A stretch of 64,000 nt of DNA from Alkalicoccobacillus plakortidis (GCF_023703085.1 NZ_JAMQJY010000001.1:1736001-1800000), one strand, 5' to 3'. Positions 10,221 through 20,657 are shown, counted from the first letter of the stretch. Notes: generated from the letters alone by a model not told the origin. Made by a program: numbers and translations.

Positions 10221-10884
10221 GCGAGAACATCGGGTTTTAGCAAGACGGATTGAGGAGTGGTATGAGGTGAGGGAGAAAGCAAGAAAGAAATAAATCTGTT
10301 CATTAAGAAGGAGCACGTTTTAAACAAGAGCCCAGTCTTCATAGCAAGACGGATTGGTTGTTAAGCAAGGAGCGTATGCAAGAAAGAGCCGCTTCCAAAT
10401 AAGAAGAAGCACATGTTTAACAAGAACTCAGCCTCCATACCAAGAACCCGAGCTCCATAACAAGATCCCCGCTCTGTTACCACCATGAACGGAGCAGCAG
10501 CGAGAGGAAGATCATAAAAGCATGACCCCCTGCCTAACCAAGAAGGAGCACGATAATAGCAAGAGCATCTCATTTAAAACCAGACGGATTGGTTGTTAAG
10601 CAAGAGCTTAGTGGAGAAAGCAAGAAGGAATCGCGTTTAATCAAGATGGATTAGGTGCAAAGCAAGAACATCGTTCTGTTAGCAAGAAGGAACACAGGTC
10701 AAGCAAGAGGCAGGTAATGAAATCAAGAAAGAATCCCTTCCAATTAAGAAGGAGCACGTATTTACCAAGAACCTTGCCTCCATACCAAGAACCCTAACTC
10801 CGTGCCAAGAGCCCAAGCTCCATAACAAGATCCCCGCTCTGTTACCAAGATGAACGCATCCCATCAAGACTTCATCCCATACTC
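10221..10884. repeat. Array of about 32 degenerate 20-21 bp units with a CAAGA anchor
   Basis: From about 10221 the motif CAAGA (sometimes TAAGA or CGAGA) recurs at 10241, 10280, 10304, 10325, 10345, 10366, then regularly every 20-21 bp through 10421, 10441, 10461 and on to 10826, 10846 and 10865. The 15-16 bases between anchors vary but are drawn from a few words: GGAGCACG at 10304, 10539 and 10745; CGGATTGG at 10345 and 10581; ATCCCCGCTCTGTTAC at 10461 and 10826; CTCCATA at 10421, 10441, 10766 and 10806. Blocks of words recur in the same order. No hairpin structure, no strict repeat-spacer pattern and no coding potential is evident. It lies 3' of the prfB terminator and upstream of yitT and fills the 900 bp gap. 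Confidence 0.85.
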
Positions 10885-10905
10885 ACTATTCTAATCCTAA
10901 AATCC

Positions 10906-10938
10906 AAAAAAGAACGATCCTAAATATAGGACCGTTCG
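10906..10938 (-). terminator. Terminator after prfB
   Basis: On the minus strand arms GAACGGTCCT and AGGATCGTTC with a short AT loop are followed by TTTTTT. The hairpin separates prfB from the repeat array. Confidence 0.85.
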
Positions 10939-10951
10939 CAGTTGTTATTCA

Positions 10952-12056
10952 TCACAGTGCCAGAGAAGAACGTAGGTACGCGTCAATAAACGGGTCAAGA
11001 TCGCCGTCCATTACGGAACCAGTGTTGCCAATCTCATGGTTTGTTCTGTGGTCTTTTACCATACTGTATGGATGGAAAACATAGGAGCGGATTTGGCTAC
11101 CCCAACCTATGTCTTTTTGTTCGCCACGAATTTCTGCTAGTTCTTGCTGTTGCTCTTCAATCTTGAGCTGATATAGCTTGGCTTTCATCATCTTCATCGC
11201 TTGCTCACGGTTTTTGATCTGTGAGCGTTCGTTTTGGCACGTTACCACTGTATTTGTGGGAAGGTGTGTGATACGAACAGCTGAATCCGTTGTATTAATA
11301 TGCTGACCACCAGCACCACTTGCCCGGTACGTATCAACTTTTAAGTCCTCTGTTAATATTTCTATCTCGACATTTTCATCTAACTCAGGCATCACTTCAC
11401 ATGATACAAAGGATGTATGTCTGCGACCAGATGAATCAAAAGGAGAGATACGAACAAGTCGATGCACGCCTTTCTCAGCCTTTAAATAGCCATACGCATT
11501 ATGGCCTTTAATTAATAGCGTGACACTCTTTACACCTGCTTCATCACCAGGCAAGTAGTTCATTGTTTCTACTTTAAATCCTTTTTGGTCTGCCCATCTC
11601 GTATACATGCGCAGTAACATGGAAGCCCAGTCCTGTGATTCCGTACCACCTGCACCGGGATGCAACTCAAGAATTGCGTTATTCCGGTCGTATGGTTCAC
11701 TTAAAAGAAGTTGAAGTTCAAACTGGTCAATTTCTTTTACAAGCTCACCAACACCTGTTGCGAGTTCCGCTTCAAGTTCTTTATCTGCTTCTTCTTTTAC
11801 TAATTCATAGGAAACTTCTAGATCTTCGTATGTTGTTTCCATTGCAAGGAATGTATCTACATGTTCCTTAAGACCATTTGATTCATTAATAACAGATTGA
11901 GCGGAATCCTGATCGTTCCAGAATTCCGGGTCCGTCATTTTTTCCTCTAATTCAGCAATTCGCTCTTGCTTCTCGTCGAGGTCAAAGTGACCCCCTAAAA
12001 TTAATAATCCGCTTCTGTATTGAAGCAAGCTCTTGCTTAATCTCTACCATATCCAT
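10952..12056 (-). CDS. prfB: Peptide chain release factor 2, with programmed +1 frameshift
   Basis: RF2 recognises UGA and UAA stop codons. Translation begins at ATG 12056, reads 24 codons ending FRGSL, meets an in-frame TGA at 11984-11982, and continues one base later as [14 protein letters not shown]. The site has the classic CTT-TGA-C slip and an AGGGGG Shine-Dalgarno-like stimulator just ahead; this is autoregulation by RF2 level and not an error. The GGQ catalytic loop is seen in [15 protein letters not shown]-terminal sequence [16 protein letters not shown] is typical. It follows secA with a 34 bp gap, the standard Bacillus order. Confidence 0.96.
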
Positions 12057-12090
12057 AGCTTTGGACCCCCGCAATTACCGTACCTGAATC

Positions 12091-14613
12091 TTATTGATTT
12101 TGGCCGCAGCAATTTTTATATTTTTTTCCGCTCCCACAAATACACGGATCGTTTCTTCCGATGACCTCACCTTTTTGGATTGGACTTTTCTTTGGTTTTT
12201 TATCACCTTGATCGGCACTTTGTTGAACGGCTTTTCCTTCTGCCACTTTTTGACGTTCAAGGTTTTGTTGTACTTGAGCTTTCATGATATACATCGCTAC
12301 TTCTTCTTCAATCGCTGCAATCATCGTTTCAAACATCTCAAAGCCTTCAAAACGATATTCTCTTAATGGATCATTTTGACCATACGCACGTAAATGGATA
12401 CCTTGACGTAACTGATCCATCTGATCAATATGATTCATCCATTTCCGGTCAACGGTACGAAGTAGAATAACCTTTTCAAACTCACGCATATGCTCAGGTG
12501 TGAATTGTTCTTCCTTCGCTTTATATGCCTGCCATACCTCCGCTTGTACAATTTCAATGATTTCAGGTGTGTCCTTGCCTTTTAGCTCTTGTTCTGTTAA
12601 TTCATCTTCAGAGAGAAGCTGCGTATTCATATACGTCACAATGGCAGACAGATCCCAGTCTTCTTGTACTTCAGCTTCTGGAGTATGAAGCGTGACAACT
12701 CTCTCAACAACTGAATGCATCATGTCTTCTACAATTTTGCTTAAGTTATCTGATTCAAGCAATTCAAGTCGTTGTTTATAAATGATCTCACGTTGTTCAC
12801 GCATAACATCATCATATTGAAGAATTTGTTTACGGGCATCAAAGTTATTACCCTCAACACGTTTTTGAGCCGTTTCTACTGCCTTCGAGACGATTTTACT
12901 TTCAATCGGCTGATCTTCTTCCATGCCTAGTCTTTCCATCATCGACCTCATGTTATCAGAACCAAATCGACGCATCAGTTCATCTTCCATAGATAAGTAA
13001 AATTGAGAAGAACCTGCATCTCCCTGACGTCCTGCACGACCACGAAGCTGATTATCAATTCGTCTACTTTCATGTCTTTCTGTACCTAAAACATGAAGAC
13101 CACCAAGTTCAATAACACCTTGACCTAGTTTGATATCCGTTCCACGTCCTGCCATATTAGTGGCAATGGTTACGGCACCTTTTTGACCGGCATTTTCAAT
13201 GATCTCTGCTTCACTCTCATGGTTTTTTGCATTTAAAACATGATGTGCAATTCTACGTTGTTTCAAATATTTAGAAACAAGTTCTGATGTCTCTACGCTA
13301 ACTGTACCTACTAAAACAGGTTGTCCGGTTTTGTGCAGTTCTTCAATCTTAACAACCGCTGCACGGAACTTAGCTTCCATCGTTTTATAGATTAAATCAG
13401 GTTTGTCATCTCTTGCAATCGGACGGTTTGTTGGAATAACCATAACATCCATTCCATAGATGTTACGGAACTCCTCTTCCTCTGTTTTTGCCGTACCTGT
13501 CATACCTGCTAACTTTTGATACATTCTGAAATAGTTTTGGAAAGTGATCGAAGCAAGTGTCATACTCTCCTTTTGGATTTGCATACCTTCCTTCGCTTCA
13601 ATAGCTTGGTGTAGACCGTCACTATACCGGCGTCCTTTCATAAGACGTCCAGTAAATTGGTCAACGATTACAACCTCACCGTCTTCAATCACATAATCAG
13701 AGTCACGTTGCATAACAACATGAGCCTTAAGTGATTGATTCAAATGATGATTTAGTTGCACATGCTTTTGGTCATATAAATTCTCAATACGAAACGCACG
13801 CTCAGCCTTATTTACACCTTCTTCTGTTAACTGAACAGACTTTGCTTTTTCATCAAATGTATAGTCCGTCTCTGATTTTAACATACGAATAAAAGAATTA
13901 GCTTGTACATAAAGCTGCGTTGTTCTTTCGACAGAACCAGAAATGATAAGCGGAGTTCTTGCCTCATCCACTAGAATGGAATCGACCTCATCCACTAATG
14001 CAAAATAAAGTGGTCTTTGCACCATTTGCTCTTTAAAAAGAACCATATTATCACGTAAGTAGTCAAAGCCAAGCTCGTTGTTTGTACTATACGTAACATC
14101 TGCTGCATACGCTTCTTGTTTCTCTTCTTTAGAAAGACCAGTCTCATTTAATCCAACTTCAAGGCCTAAGAAAAGAAAAATTTGTCCATATTTCTCCATA
14201 TCACGGCGAGCGAGATAGTTATTCACTGTGACAATGTGAACGCCTTTTCCAGCTAAGGCATTAAGGTATACAGCCATAGTTCCCACAAGTGTTTTACCTT
14301 CACCTGTTTTCATTTCTGAAATATTACCTTGATGAAGGGCAACCGCACCCTGTACTTGTACACGATAAGGAAACTCGTTAATAACTCGACCGGCCGCTTC
14401 ACGGGAAACAGCAAAGGCTTCAACTAGAAGATCATCTGTTGTTTCACCATCTTCAATTCTTTTCTTAAATTCTACTGTCTTATTTTTCAACTCATCATCA
14501 GACAGTTTTTTTATGTCGTCTGCAAGAGCCTCTATTTTGTCAACAATACGCTCATTTTTTTTCAATTGCTTTTGACTCGGATCACCAATGACCTTTTTTA
14601 ATAGACCTATCAT
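12091..14613 (-). CDS. secA: SecA, preprotein translocase ATPase
   Basis: Motor of the Sec export pathway, 840 residues, intact and of normal length. Walker [10 protein letters not shown] (about residue 100), Walker B region [20 protein letters not shown], helicase motif GRAGRQGD, and the C-terminal zinc tail [13 protein letters not shown] that binds SecB-like partners or ribosomes. ATG 14613 is the first codon. It lies upstream of prfB and probably shares its transcript. Confidence 0.98.
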   Translation of the reverse strand: MIGLLKKVIGDPSQKQLKKNERIVDKIEALADDIKKLSDDELKNKTVEFKKRIEDGETTDDLLVEAFAVSREAAGRVINEFPYRVQVQGAVALHQGNISEMKTGEGKTLVGTMAVYLNALAGKGVHIVTVNNYLARRDMEKYGQIFLFLGLEVGLNETGLSKEEKQEAYAADVTYSTNNELGFDYLRDNMVLFKEQMVQRPLYFALVDEVDSILVDEARTPLIISGSVERTTQLYVQANSFIRMLKSETDYTFDEKAKSVQLTEEGVNKAERAFRIENLYDQKHVQLNHHLNQSLKAHVVMQRDSDYVIEDGEVVIVDQFTGRLMKGRRYSDGLHQAIEAKEGMQIQKESMTLASITFQNYFRMYQKLAGMTGTAKTEEEEFRNIYGMDVMVIPTNRPIARDDKPDLIYKTMEAKFRAAVVKIEELHKTGQPVLVGTVSVETSELVSKYLKQRRIAHHVLNAKNHESEAEIIENAGQKGAVTIATNMAGRGTDIKLGQGVIELGGLHVLGTERHESRRIDNQLRGRAGRQGDAGSSQFYLSMEDELMRRFGSDNMRSMMERLGMEEDQPIESKIVSKAVETAQKRVEGNNFDARKQILQYDDVMREQREIIYKQRLELLESDNLSKIVEDMMHSVVERVVTLHTPEAEVQEDWDLSAIVTYMNTQLLSEDELTEQELKGKDTPEIIEIVQAEVWQAYKAKEEQFTPEHMREFEKVILLRTVDRKWMNHIDQMDQLRQGIHLRAYGQNDPLREYRFEGFEMFETMIAAIEEEVAMYIMKAQVQQNLERQKVAEGKAVQQSADQGDKKPKKSPIQKGEVIGRNDPCICGSGKKYKNCCGQNQ

Positions 14614-14743
14614 GGAACTCGTCCTCTCTTCCTTTTGCCTTCTTAGAAATCCCAGGCAAAATCACACTACAGTTAAAGCTTATTTTATCAGTTTAAATGA
14701 AGGCTTACAAGATGAACAGGTTGTCTAACACGTAATATGACAC

Positions 14744-14771
14744 CAAAAAAAGACACGAGTTACCTCGTGCC
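14744..14771 (-). terminator. Terminator after hpf
   Basis: Minus-strand hairpin GCACGAG / CTCGTGT with a 4-nt loop, followed by TTTTTTT, 20 bp past the hpf stop. Confidence 0.85.
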
Positions 14772-14790
14772 CTTCATTTTTAACATATAT

Positions 14791-15352
14791 TTAAGCTTCA
14801 GGCTCAATTAATCCATACTTTCCATCTTTACGACGGTACACAACATTTGTGTCTCCACCTTCAGCATTAGAAAATACGAAGAAGTTGTGTCCTAGCATGT
14901 CCATCTGCAAAATAGCCTCTTCCGCATCCATTGGTTTTAGATTAAAACGTTTTGTGCGAACTACTTCAAGTTCATCTTCTAATTCTAATTCATCGCCAGC
15001 TTCCTCAAGAGGTTCTAGCTCATTTTTGAACATATATTTTAGACTGCCTTCTTGTCTAAATTTTCGGTTTACCTTTGTTTTATGTTTGCGAATTTGACGT
15101 TCTAGCTTTTCAATGACCTTATCAATTGCTGCATACATGTCAGAGTGACTTTCTTCCCCACGCAATAAGAGCTGCGGCATAGGAATGGTCACCTCTACAC
15201 CTTGTTGACTGTTAATCACTGATAGCTTGACATTGACATCCGCAACCGGAGTTGTGTCAAAATAACGCTCAAGCTTGCCTACCTTTTTTTCTACGTAGTC
15301 GCGAAGAGCTTGGAGTTACTTCGATGTTCTCGCCACGAATATTATAATTCAT
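14791..15352 (-). CDS. hpf: Long-form hibernation-promoting factor (frame-broken)
   Basis: Ribosome dimerisation (100S) factor, YvyD in B. subtilis. The start is ATG 15352 behind AAAGGAGGCG, giving MNYNIRGENIEVTP. An extra base at 15308-15313 (GCTTGG on plus) then breaks the frame; removal yields ALRDYVEKKVGKLERYF and joins the rest. The N-terminal ribosome-binding domain spans about 1-100, a linker rich in Glu/Leu follows, and the C-terminal dimerisation domain (about 125-185) ends VVYRRKDGKYGLIEPEA. Restored length is about 186, normal for the long form. Without repair only a start at 15219 remains, losing 45 essential residues. Confidence 0.93.
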
Positions 15353-15433
15353 TAAGAACGCCTCCTTTATATGTATACATTAACACATACCCTTAACAAA
15401 AGCTCACTTAAACATCATTTTCTCTTTAAAATA

Positions 15434-15460
15434 AAAAAACCTGCCCTAGGGCAGGTTTTT
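15434..15460 (-). terminator. Terminator after the cold-shock gene
   Basis: Perfect arms AAAACCTGCCC / GGGCAGGTTTT with a 2-nt centre and flanking A and T runs; could act on both strands. Confidence 0.9.
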
Positions 15461-15503
15461 GATTATTTAGCAATGATTCATTTCCTAAACCCAGGAATGT
15501 GAA

Positions 15504-15701
15504 TTAAAGCTTTTCGACGTTAGAAGCTTGAGGTCCACGAGCACCTTCAACGATTTCGAACTCAACTTCTTGACCTTCGTCAAGAGATTTGAATCCTTCT
15601 GCATTGATTGCTGAGAAGTGTACGAATACGTCATCCCCATCTTCGCGTTCGATGAAACCAAAACCTTTTTCTGCGTTAAACCATTTTACTTTTCCTTGCA
15701 T
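15504..15701 (-). CDS. Cold-shock protein (CspA family)
   Basis: Single cold-shock domain, 65 residues, acidic. RNP1 KGFGFIE and RNP2 VFVHF, which bind single-stranded RNA or DNA, are intact. It works as an RNA chaperone and transcription antiterminator in related bacteria. It is monocistronic: own sigma-A promoter at 15751-15779, a leader of about 45 nt, and own terminator. B. subtilis has three such genes, so I give no symbol. Confidence 0.95.
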   Translation of the reverse strand: MQGKVKWFNAEKGFGFIEREDGDDVFVHFSAINAEGFKSLDEGQEVEFEIVEGARGPQASNVEKL

Positions 15702-15750
15702 GCTTCACATTCCCTTCGTAACTTAATTCATGTGGTCTTTCCACGCTTTT

Positions 15751-15779
15751 AATATATCAGTGCTGTATATCAATGTCAA
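15751..15779 (-). promoter_or_regulatory. Sigma-A promoter of the cold-shock gene
   Basis: Minus strand TTGACA (15779-15774), 17-bp spacer, TATATT (15756-15751). Near-consensus, 50 bp ahead of the csp start. In the rest of the gap 15780-16107 I see only AT-rich sequence with no clear gene. Confidence 0.8.
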
Positions 15780-16107
15780 ACGCTAGAGTACGGGTAATAC
15801 CGTCAAAGTTTGATGATTTCTGACGATTCATCTTCAATTTATTGATAACGCTTTCTTTTGTATCAAGGGTTTCACATGCTTTTTCATAATATTTGAGGTC
15901 CTAATGATCTTAGCAAATAATGTCGAAAAATTTTCAAAGTTTGTTAGATAATTAGATAATATGATTCAATATACCTGTTGGTTTATATTGGGTATGTTTG
16001 TTACCATATTACATGTTGCCGAAATGTTTCAATTACTGAGAACCAGGGTAATTGATTCATGGATAATCTAACCAGTTAAGCAAATTACAACATAGGGGTG
16101 TTATAAC

Positions 16108-17046
16108 ATGAAAAAAGTAAAATGGTTTGTGACAGGTTTGGCTTGTACAGTTGCACTCGTTGCATGCGGAAATGAAGACGCAACCACAGAAGATGTCTCT
16201 GATGATACATCTAATTCTAGTCAGGAAGAAGAGACTACAGAAGCTGATGAGCAAGGAGAAGACATAAACGAAGATGCCAGGGCTATTCTTGAACAGTCTA
16301 TAGAAGCAATGGATGATGTGAAAAGCTTTAGTATGGACATGAGCATGGATCAAACGATTGAAGTGGCTGATGAGGAACCGATGGAAACAGCTACTAAATT
16401 AAAAATGGACGCGATCCAAGAACCACTTAAGTTTTATCAAGCTATTGAAAGCCCTGACCCAATAACAGGTGAAACCTATGAAATTGAACAATATTTTGCA
16501 GATGGCGATATCTACACATTTGATCCAATGGAAGATCAATGGATGAAAATGTCTGGTGAGCTAATGGGCTTAAATGATCTTGAAGATTTAGACATGTCTC
16601 CAGAAGATCAACTTGAAACATTAATTGGTTTTGCCGACGAAATTACTGTTGAAGATGAAGGAGATCGATACGCCTTAACCATTAACGGTTCTGGTGATGA
16701 ATTGAAGGAAATTGCGCAAGAATTAGCTAGCGCCGAAGCAGATCCAACTATGCAGGCAGAGATGAATCAAATTTTTGAAGGCATGAATATCTCAAAACTG
16801 GATTATGTACTCTACATCAATAAGGATACGTACTTCCAGGAAGAAATGAGTATGAATCTAGATATGCAAATGGATGCAGATGGTGAAAGCTTCACCATTA
16901 GTCAATCTTCTCACGGAACATTTAGTCAGTTTAATGAAATTGATGAAATCACTATTCCAAGTGAGGCCATAGAAAATGCAGTTGAGATGACCGAAGAAGA
17001 CTTTGGTGCCATTGAAGGTGAATTGGATACGGAAGATGACCAATAA
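16108..17046 (+). CDS. Acidic lipoprotein, DUF6612/LolA-like fold
   Basis: One of few plus-strand genes. Lipobox LVAC at Cys 21 is followed by a Asp/Glu/Ser/Thr-rich linker (to about 55), then a domain of about 250 residues with the repeated pattern of MDMSMDQTIEV... and LTINGSGDELKEIAQEL seen in LolA-like lipoproteins of Bacillus. Function unknown; perhaps a carrier or sensor at the outer membrane face. ATG 16108 stands behind GGGTGTT, a weak ribosome site. It is followed by a strong terminator and converges on fliT. Whole-protein acidity fits an alkaline habitat. Confidence 0.8.
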   Translation: MKKVKWFVTGLACTVALVACGNEDATTEDVSDDTSNSSQEEETTEADEQGEDINEDARAILEQSIEAMDDVKSFSMDMSMDQTIEVADEEPMETATKLKMDAIQEPLKFYQAIESPDPITGETYEIEQYFADGDIYTFDPMEDQWMKMSGELMGLNDLEDLDMSPEDQLETLIGFADEITVEDEGDRYALTINGSGDELKEIAQELASAEADPTMQAEMNQIFEGMNISKLDYVLYINKDTYFQEEMSMNLDMQMDADGESFTISQSSHGTFSQFNEIDEITIPSEAIENAVEMTEEDFGAIEGELDTEDDQ

Positions 17047-17055
17047 ATAACACAA

Positions 17056-17097
17056 AATGCGGAGAAATCACTTCCTTTGATTTCTCCGCATTTTTTT
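17056..17097 (+). terminator. Terminator between the lipoprotein gene and fliT
   Basis: Arms AATGCGGAGAAATCA / TGATTTCTCCGCATT around CTTCCTT, followed by seven T on the plus strand. The symmetric arms may also stop minus-strand transcription from fliT. Confidence 0.92.
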
Positions 17098-17101
17098 ATG
17101 T

Positions 17102-17461
17102 TTAAACCCCTCTTTTATCAAAAAATGCCCCATCAGTCATGCCTTCAAATGGTTGTTCGTATTTTCGACCTGTTTCTTTTTTCAAATGAATCTGTTGGAG
17201 GTCTCGACGAATTTGATTTTGGAGCATTAGAATCTTCGCCTGGAAAGAAGTGTTTTGCTTCAATACCTCGTCTCTACGTTCATGTTCGGATGGCTTCACT
17301 ATGTAGTCAGCTAGTTGATCAATCAACTTACCTCGTTCAATTAAGCCATCATCCAAGGTTCTGATAAAATCCATTCGTTCTTCATCACCAGGTGGCAGTC
17401 CAGATTCAACATGCTTTTGGAGCTCAGCAGTTTGATGTAATAGCTGAGTTAAGATAGACAT
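17102..17461 (-). CDS. fliT: FliT-like flagellar export chaperone
   Basis: 119 residues, mainly helical, no membrane segment. Placed directly after fliS with a one-base TAATG overlap, as in the Bacillus fliD-fliS-fliT operon. FliT binds the filament cap protein FliD before export. Sequence alone is weakly conserved in this family; assignment rests on size, helical pattern and position. Confidence 0.8.
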   Translation of the reverse strand: MSILTQLLHQTAELQKHVESGLPPGDEERMDFIRTLDDGLIERGKLIDQLADYIVKPSEHERRDEVLKQNTSFQAKILMLQNQIRRDLQQIHLKKETGRKYEQPFEGMTDGAFFDKRGV

Positions 17462-17862
17462 TAAGCTTGTCCGCCAGATCCATGTCGTTTTTGCCTGTCA
17501 ATTTGAATGACCTGTTTCCATGTATCCCGGAACTCTACAACTAGCCCCTGTGCGTCATGTAATGCCTGCTGATCATTTTTTATATTGGCGTCTATTAATC
17601 GAGAAAGGATAAACTCATACATTCTAAGCATGTCCTTACCAACCTCGTTCTCCGCCTTGAGTGTCACCATCAATTCTCGGATGATGTTTTGAGCTTTTGT
17701 TAAATAAACATTTCGTTTTTCTACATCCTGGTCTTTCATTGCTGCATCTGCTTGATGGATAAACTTTAAGCACCCGTTATAAAGCATAAGTGTTAGTTCA
17801 CCTGGACTTGCTGTATTTAACGCATTTTGCTTATAGGCAGATTGCATATACGATACGGCCAT
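17461..17862 (-). CDS. fliS: FliS, flagellin export chaperone
   Basis: 133 residues, four-helix protein. The N-terminus MAVSYMQSAYKQNALNTASPGEL and LMLYNGCLKFIHQA match the FliS signature closely, shown here only in parts. It caps flagellin C-termini in the cytoplasm; in B. subtilis it also works with FliW in the feedback loop that frees CsrA. Second gene of the fliD operon. Confidence 0.95.
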   Translation of the reverse strand: MAVSYMQSAYKQNALNTASPGELTLMLYNGCLKFIHQADAAMKDQDVEKRNVYLTKAQNIIRELMVTLKAENEVGKDMLRMYEFILSRLIDANIKNDQQALHDAQGLVVEFRDTWKQVIQIDRQKRHGSGGQA

Positions 17863-17892
17863 TACTAATCATCCTTTCAGCTCTGTTTCTTT

Positions 17893-19871
17893 TTAGCCAT
17901 TACCCATTAGCTGTGACATGAGCATATCACCTTGATTGTTTGCTCGTTGAACAGCCGCTTCCATGGCATTAAATTGTGCCCAATACCGTTTCTCTTTTTG
18001 TTCTAGTCTCATCTCAAATGTTTGGATCCGTTTTTCAATATCGTTTAATTCTCTACCAATTGTAAATTGATGACTTTGTGCATAACCTGCGCCACCAGCT
18101 CGTTTGGAAATAGAGTCAACCGTAGTTGAAATTGAGCTACGCAATCTTCTGGCTAAACCTTGTTCACCAGATGTTTCTCCATCTGCATTAAATAGATCAA
18201 AAACTCCATCTGGATCCTTCTCAATCGCTGCTCTTAGTTTATCTTCATTAATTTCTAGTTTCCCTCTAGACATATAATCACTTGATGTCGTAATGCCTAT
18301 TGTTGCAAGTTGGGAGAATTCACTGTCTGTTCCTGTTGAAACAGATTGATACAATCCTTGTCTCAATTGATCAAAGCTACCTCTGAGTAATGGATCATTT
18401 CGAAGGTGCCCGGCTCTTGCTTTCTCATCCAAGCGCTCCGCTTCTTTCTCAGACAATCCATCTCGTTCTTCTTCTGTTAATGGTTCAAAATCACGATTCC
18501 GTGATTCAGTCAGCTTTCCATTTACATGATCAAGTAATTCATTATATTGTTTGACAAACTCTTTAATCGTATCGACAACAGAATCTACATCAGTTGATGC
18601 ATTCAGAACAACCTCTTGATCAAAGGTATCTTTTAAAGTAACGGTCATTCCACTGATCGTAAAGGAATTTGTTCGACGCTCTGTCTCAAGTCCATTTACT
18701 GTGAAGGTAGCATTTGTTCCTGCTGTTTCTTCACCATCTAGACTAAACGTATTTGTCATCAAACCGCCGACAAATGACATTTCGGGTCCACCTTCATTAT
18801 AAACCCCTGTGTCCTTGCGTGTTACGGAGATTCTACCACTATGGTCATCCCAGAACATATTCACTCCAGCATTCGAATCGTTAAAGCTTTTCATTACCGA
18901 ATCAAGCGTCTGAGAATCCGTGAAAATAAATCGCCCTCTAACCGTTTCACCATTAGCATCTACCGTATCTACACCGGCCGTTGTGTAGTTCTGTTTATAT
19001 TCAACTGTGAAGTTTTCTTTAGGTTCTTGTCCTTCAGAAAATATTAGTTGTCCAGTCGATTGATTAACTTCAGCTGTGTACTCTTCTCCACTCGCCCCAA
19101 TGATTTTAACATCATGAACATTCTTAACTCCAATACTATACGACAGCTTTGATTTCGCACCCTCAGCAGGTGTGGTATACGTAAATGACTTCTCTGAATG
19201 ATCAGCAGCATACGTAACATCAACAGTTGTTTTGCCTGTTGATGCTTTGGCAAAAGTCATCTTGCCTGTATCATCTATACGTACCTGTCCATCATTTAGT
19301 TCAGCATTCGCATCTGTTACAACATCCATCGTTTTTCCGTTCACTTTCACCACCACAGCATTTAAATCCGTGGGTGCAACTTTTAGTTCGGCTTCAGTAG
19401 TTCCAGAATCAAGAGAAATTCTCTCCGTTCTAATTCCACCTGACTCCCATTCAACACCTGTAGTAAAAGAATTATCCAAATCTTTTAACGTTGAAGTAGA
19501 GGATTTTGTACCTTCTCCAACCTTAATAATTGAAGAAGAACTTGAATTTGTCGCAGACGTTGCTAGCTTCGAAACTTTCGATAGCGTAAATGACGTATTC
19601 CCTATATTAGAACTAGCAGTAGCTGTAACTAGGCTAGAGTTAGAACTTTCTACTTTTCTTTTTTCATGACAGAACTTCTCATTAACGTATCAAAAATCGA
19701 GTCACTGAATGTACGGAGCTTTAAGTTGATCTCACGGTAATCTTCCATTTTCCATTCTAATTTGGACTGTGTTTTTACTATTTTATCAAGTGGCATACGT
19801 TCTGCTCTCATTAAGTCTTTTACAATCTGGTCGATGTCCATACCCGTGGCCATTCCACTTAGACGCATCAT
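17893..19871 (-). CDS. fliD: FliD, flagellar filament cap protein (frame-broken)
   Basis: Hook-associated protein 2 that forms the cap under which flagellin polymerises. N-terminal domain begins MRLSGMATGMDIDQIVKDLM, typical FliD_N; the C-terminal FliD domain ends with QANNQGDMLMSQL-like sequence. A frame break lies near 19662-19668, in an A-run of six that should be seven: with one more A the text reads KRKVESSNSSLVTATAS and joins the downstream frame. Restored length is about 659 residues, longer than B. subtilis FliD (498), the extra being in the variable middle domain. A sigma-D promoter precedes it. Confidence 0.92.
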
Positions 19872-19909
19872 TTATACTTCACCTCGAATTTAATTAATCT
19901 CTATAGCTT

Positions 19910-19937
19910 ATATCGGTTTCTATCTTATGATGATTTA
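19910..19937 (-). promoter_or_regulatory. Sigma-D (flagellar) promoter of fliD-fliS-fliT
   Basis: Minus strand TAAA (19937-19934), 16-bp spacer, ACCGATAT (19917-19910). This is close to the sigma-D consensus TAAA-N15-GCCGATAT. It lies 40 bp before the fliD ATG and after the flaG terminator, so the cap operon is transcribed on its own. Confidence 0.8.
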
Positions 19938-19946
19938 GCCGGCCGC

Positions 19947-19978
19947 AAAAAAAGAGAGCAACGTTCAATTCGCTCTCA
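19947..19978 (-). terminator. Terminator after flaG
   Basis: Minus-strand arms GAGAGC / GCTCTC followed by TTTTTTT immediately after the flaG stop. Confidence 0.8.
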
Positions 19979-20332
19979 TCACACTCTTTCATCTACAATT
20001 AATCCTGCGTTTTTCAACATTGAGGCTACCATATCCAAAAATTCTTCAGGTGGGATCTCTTTTACTACTTCTTTCGTCTGAAGGTCCACCACTTGCACAT
20101 ATATACGATCCAAATCCTTATGCATGTTAAATTTAATAGAGGTTGGTGTTGTACTAAGTAGATCATTCATACTCTCAATCTGGTTCTCTACATCATTTAG
20201 TGCCTTTTCTTGATTACCGAATGGCGGTTTTGGATCAAACTGTCCAACTGGCTTTTGTTGGTGATTAGCTTTGACTACCGCTTGAGCACGATTTACGTCA
20301 GGTATTGTTGGTGAAGTTGGTTGAATGTCCAT
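19979..20332 (-). CDS. flaG: FlaG family protein (YvyC)
   Basis: 117 residues. The C-terminal FlaG domain is clear: LDRIYVQVVDLQTKEVVKEI, then PPEEFLDMVASMLKNAGLIVDERV. In other bacteria FlaG affects filament length; exact role in Bacillus is unclear. In B. subtilis the flagellin gene hag lies between csrA and this gene; here only 97 bp separate them. It ends at its own terminator. Confidence 0.93.
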   Translation of the reverse strand: MDIQPTSPTIPDVNRAQAVVKANHQQKPVGQFDPKPPFGNQEKALNDVENQIESMNDLLSTTPTSIKFNMHKDLDRIYVQVVDLQTKEVVKEIPPEEFLDMVASMLKNAGLIVDERV

Positions 20333-20429
20333 AATATTCTCCTCGTCGTTTAAATTTGCAAATGTCTTGTTCTCATCTCATTGACTTTATCGGCAAAAGA
20401 AACAAAAAGGTGAAGAATCATGTATCTAC

Positions 20430-20657
20430 TTATAGCTTAGGAAGTACTTCTTTTAATTGGTCAAATGAAAATTCATTTACTGCCTCTGCATTTTCTTGTT
20501 GTATTGTTATATAAATTTCTTTTCTATGAATATCAATATGACGTGGCGCTTGAATTCCAATTTTAATCTGATCGCCTTCTATAGCTAAAATTGAGATCTC
20601 AATATCTTCTCCAATTTGGATATGCTCATTTTTCTTACGTGTTAATACAAGCATCAT
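20430..20657 (-). CDS. csrA: CsrA, translational regulator of flagellin
   Basis: 75 residues. [20 protein letters not shown] is the standard CsrA N-terminus, with the RNA-binding region [16 protein letters not shown]. It binds GGA motifs in mRNA leaders; in B. subtilis it represses hag translation and is sequestered by FliW. ATGA overlap with fliW couples the two. The ORF opens with two Met codons; the second matches other CsrA proteins. Confidence 0.96.
   Translation of the reverse strand: MMLVLTRKKNEHIQIGEDIEISILAIEGDQIKIGIQAPRHIDIHRKEIYITIQQENAEAVNEFSFDQLKEVLPKL

Noticed and set aside
10121..10867. Three minus-strand ORFs inside the first array
   Set aside because: No ribosome sites, Cys- and Phe-rich text from repeats, different frames for similar units.
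10221..10884. CRISPR array
   Set aside because: The constant part is only about 5 bp, spacing is 20-21 bp, several variable parts recur, and no cas gene is in the window.
11952..12028. prfB as a broken gene
   Set aside because: The in-frame TGA is the conserved programmed frameshift site.
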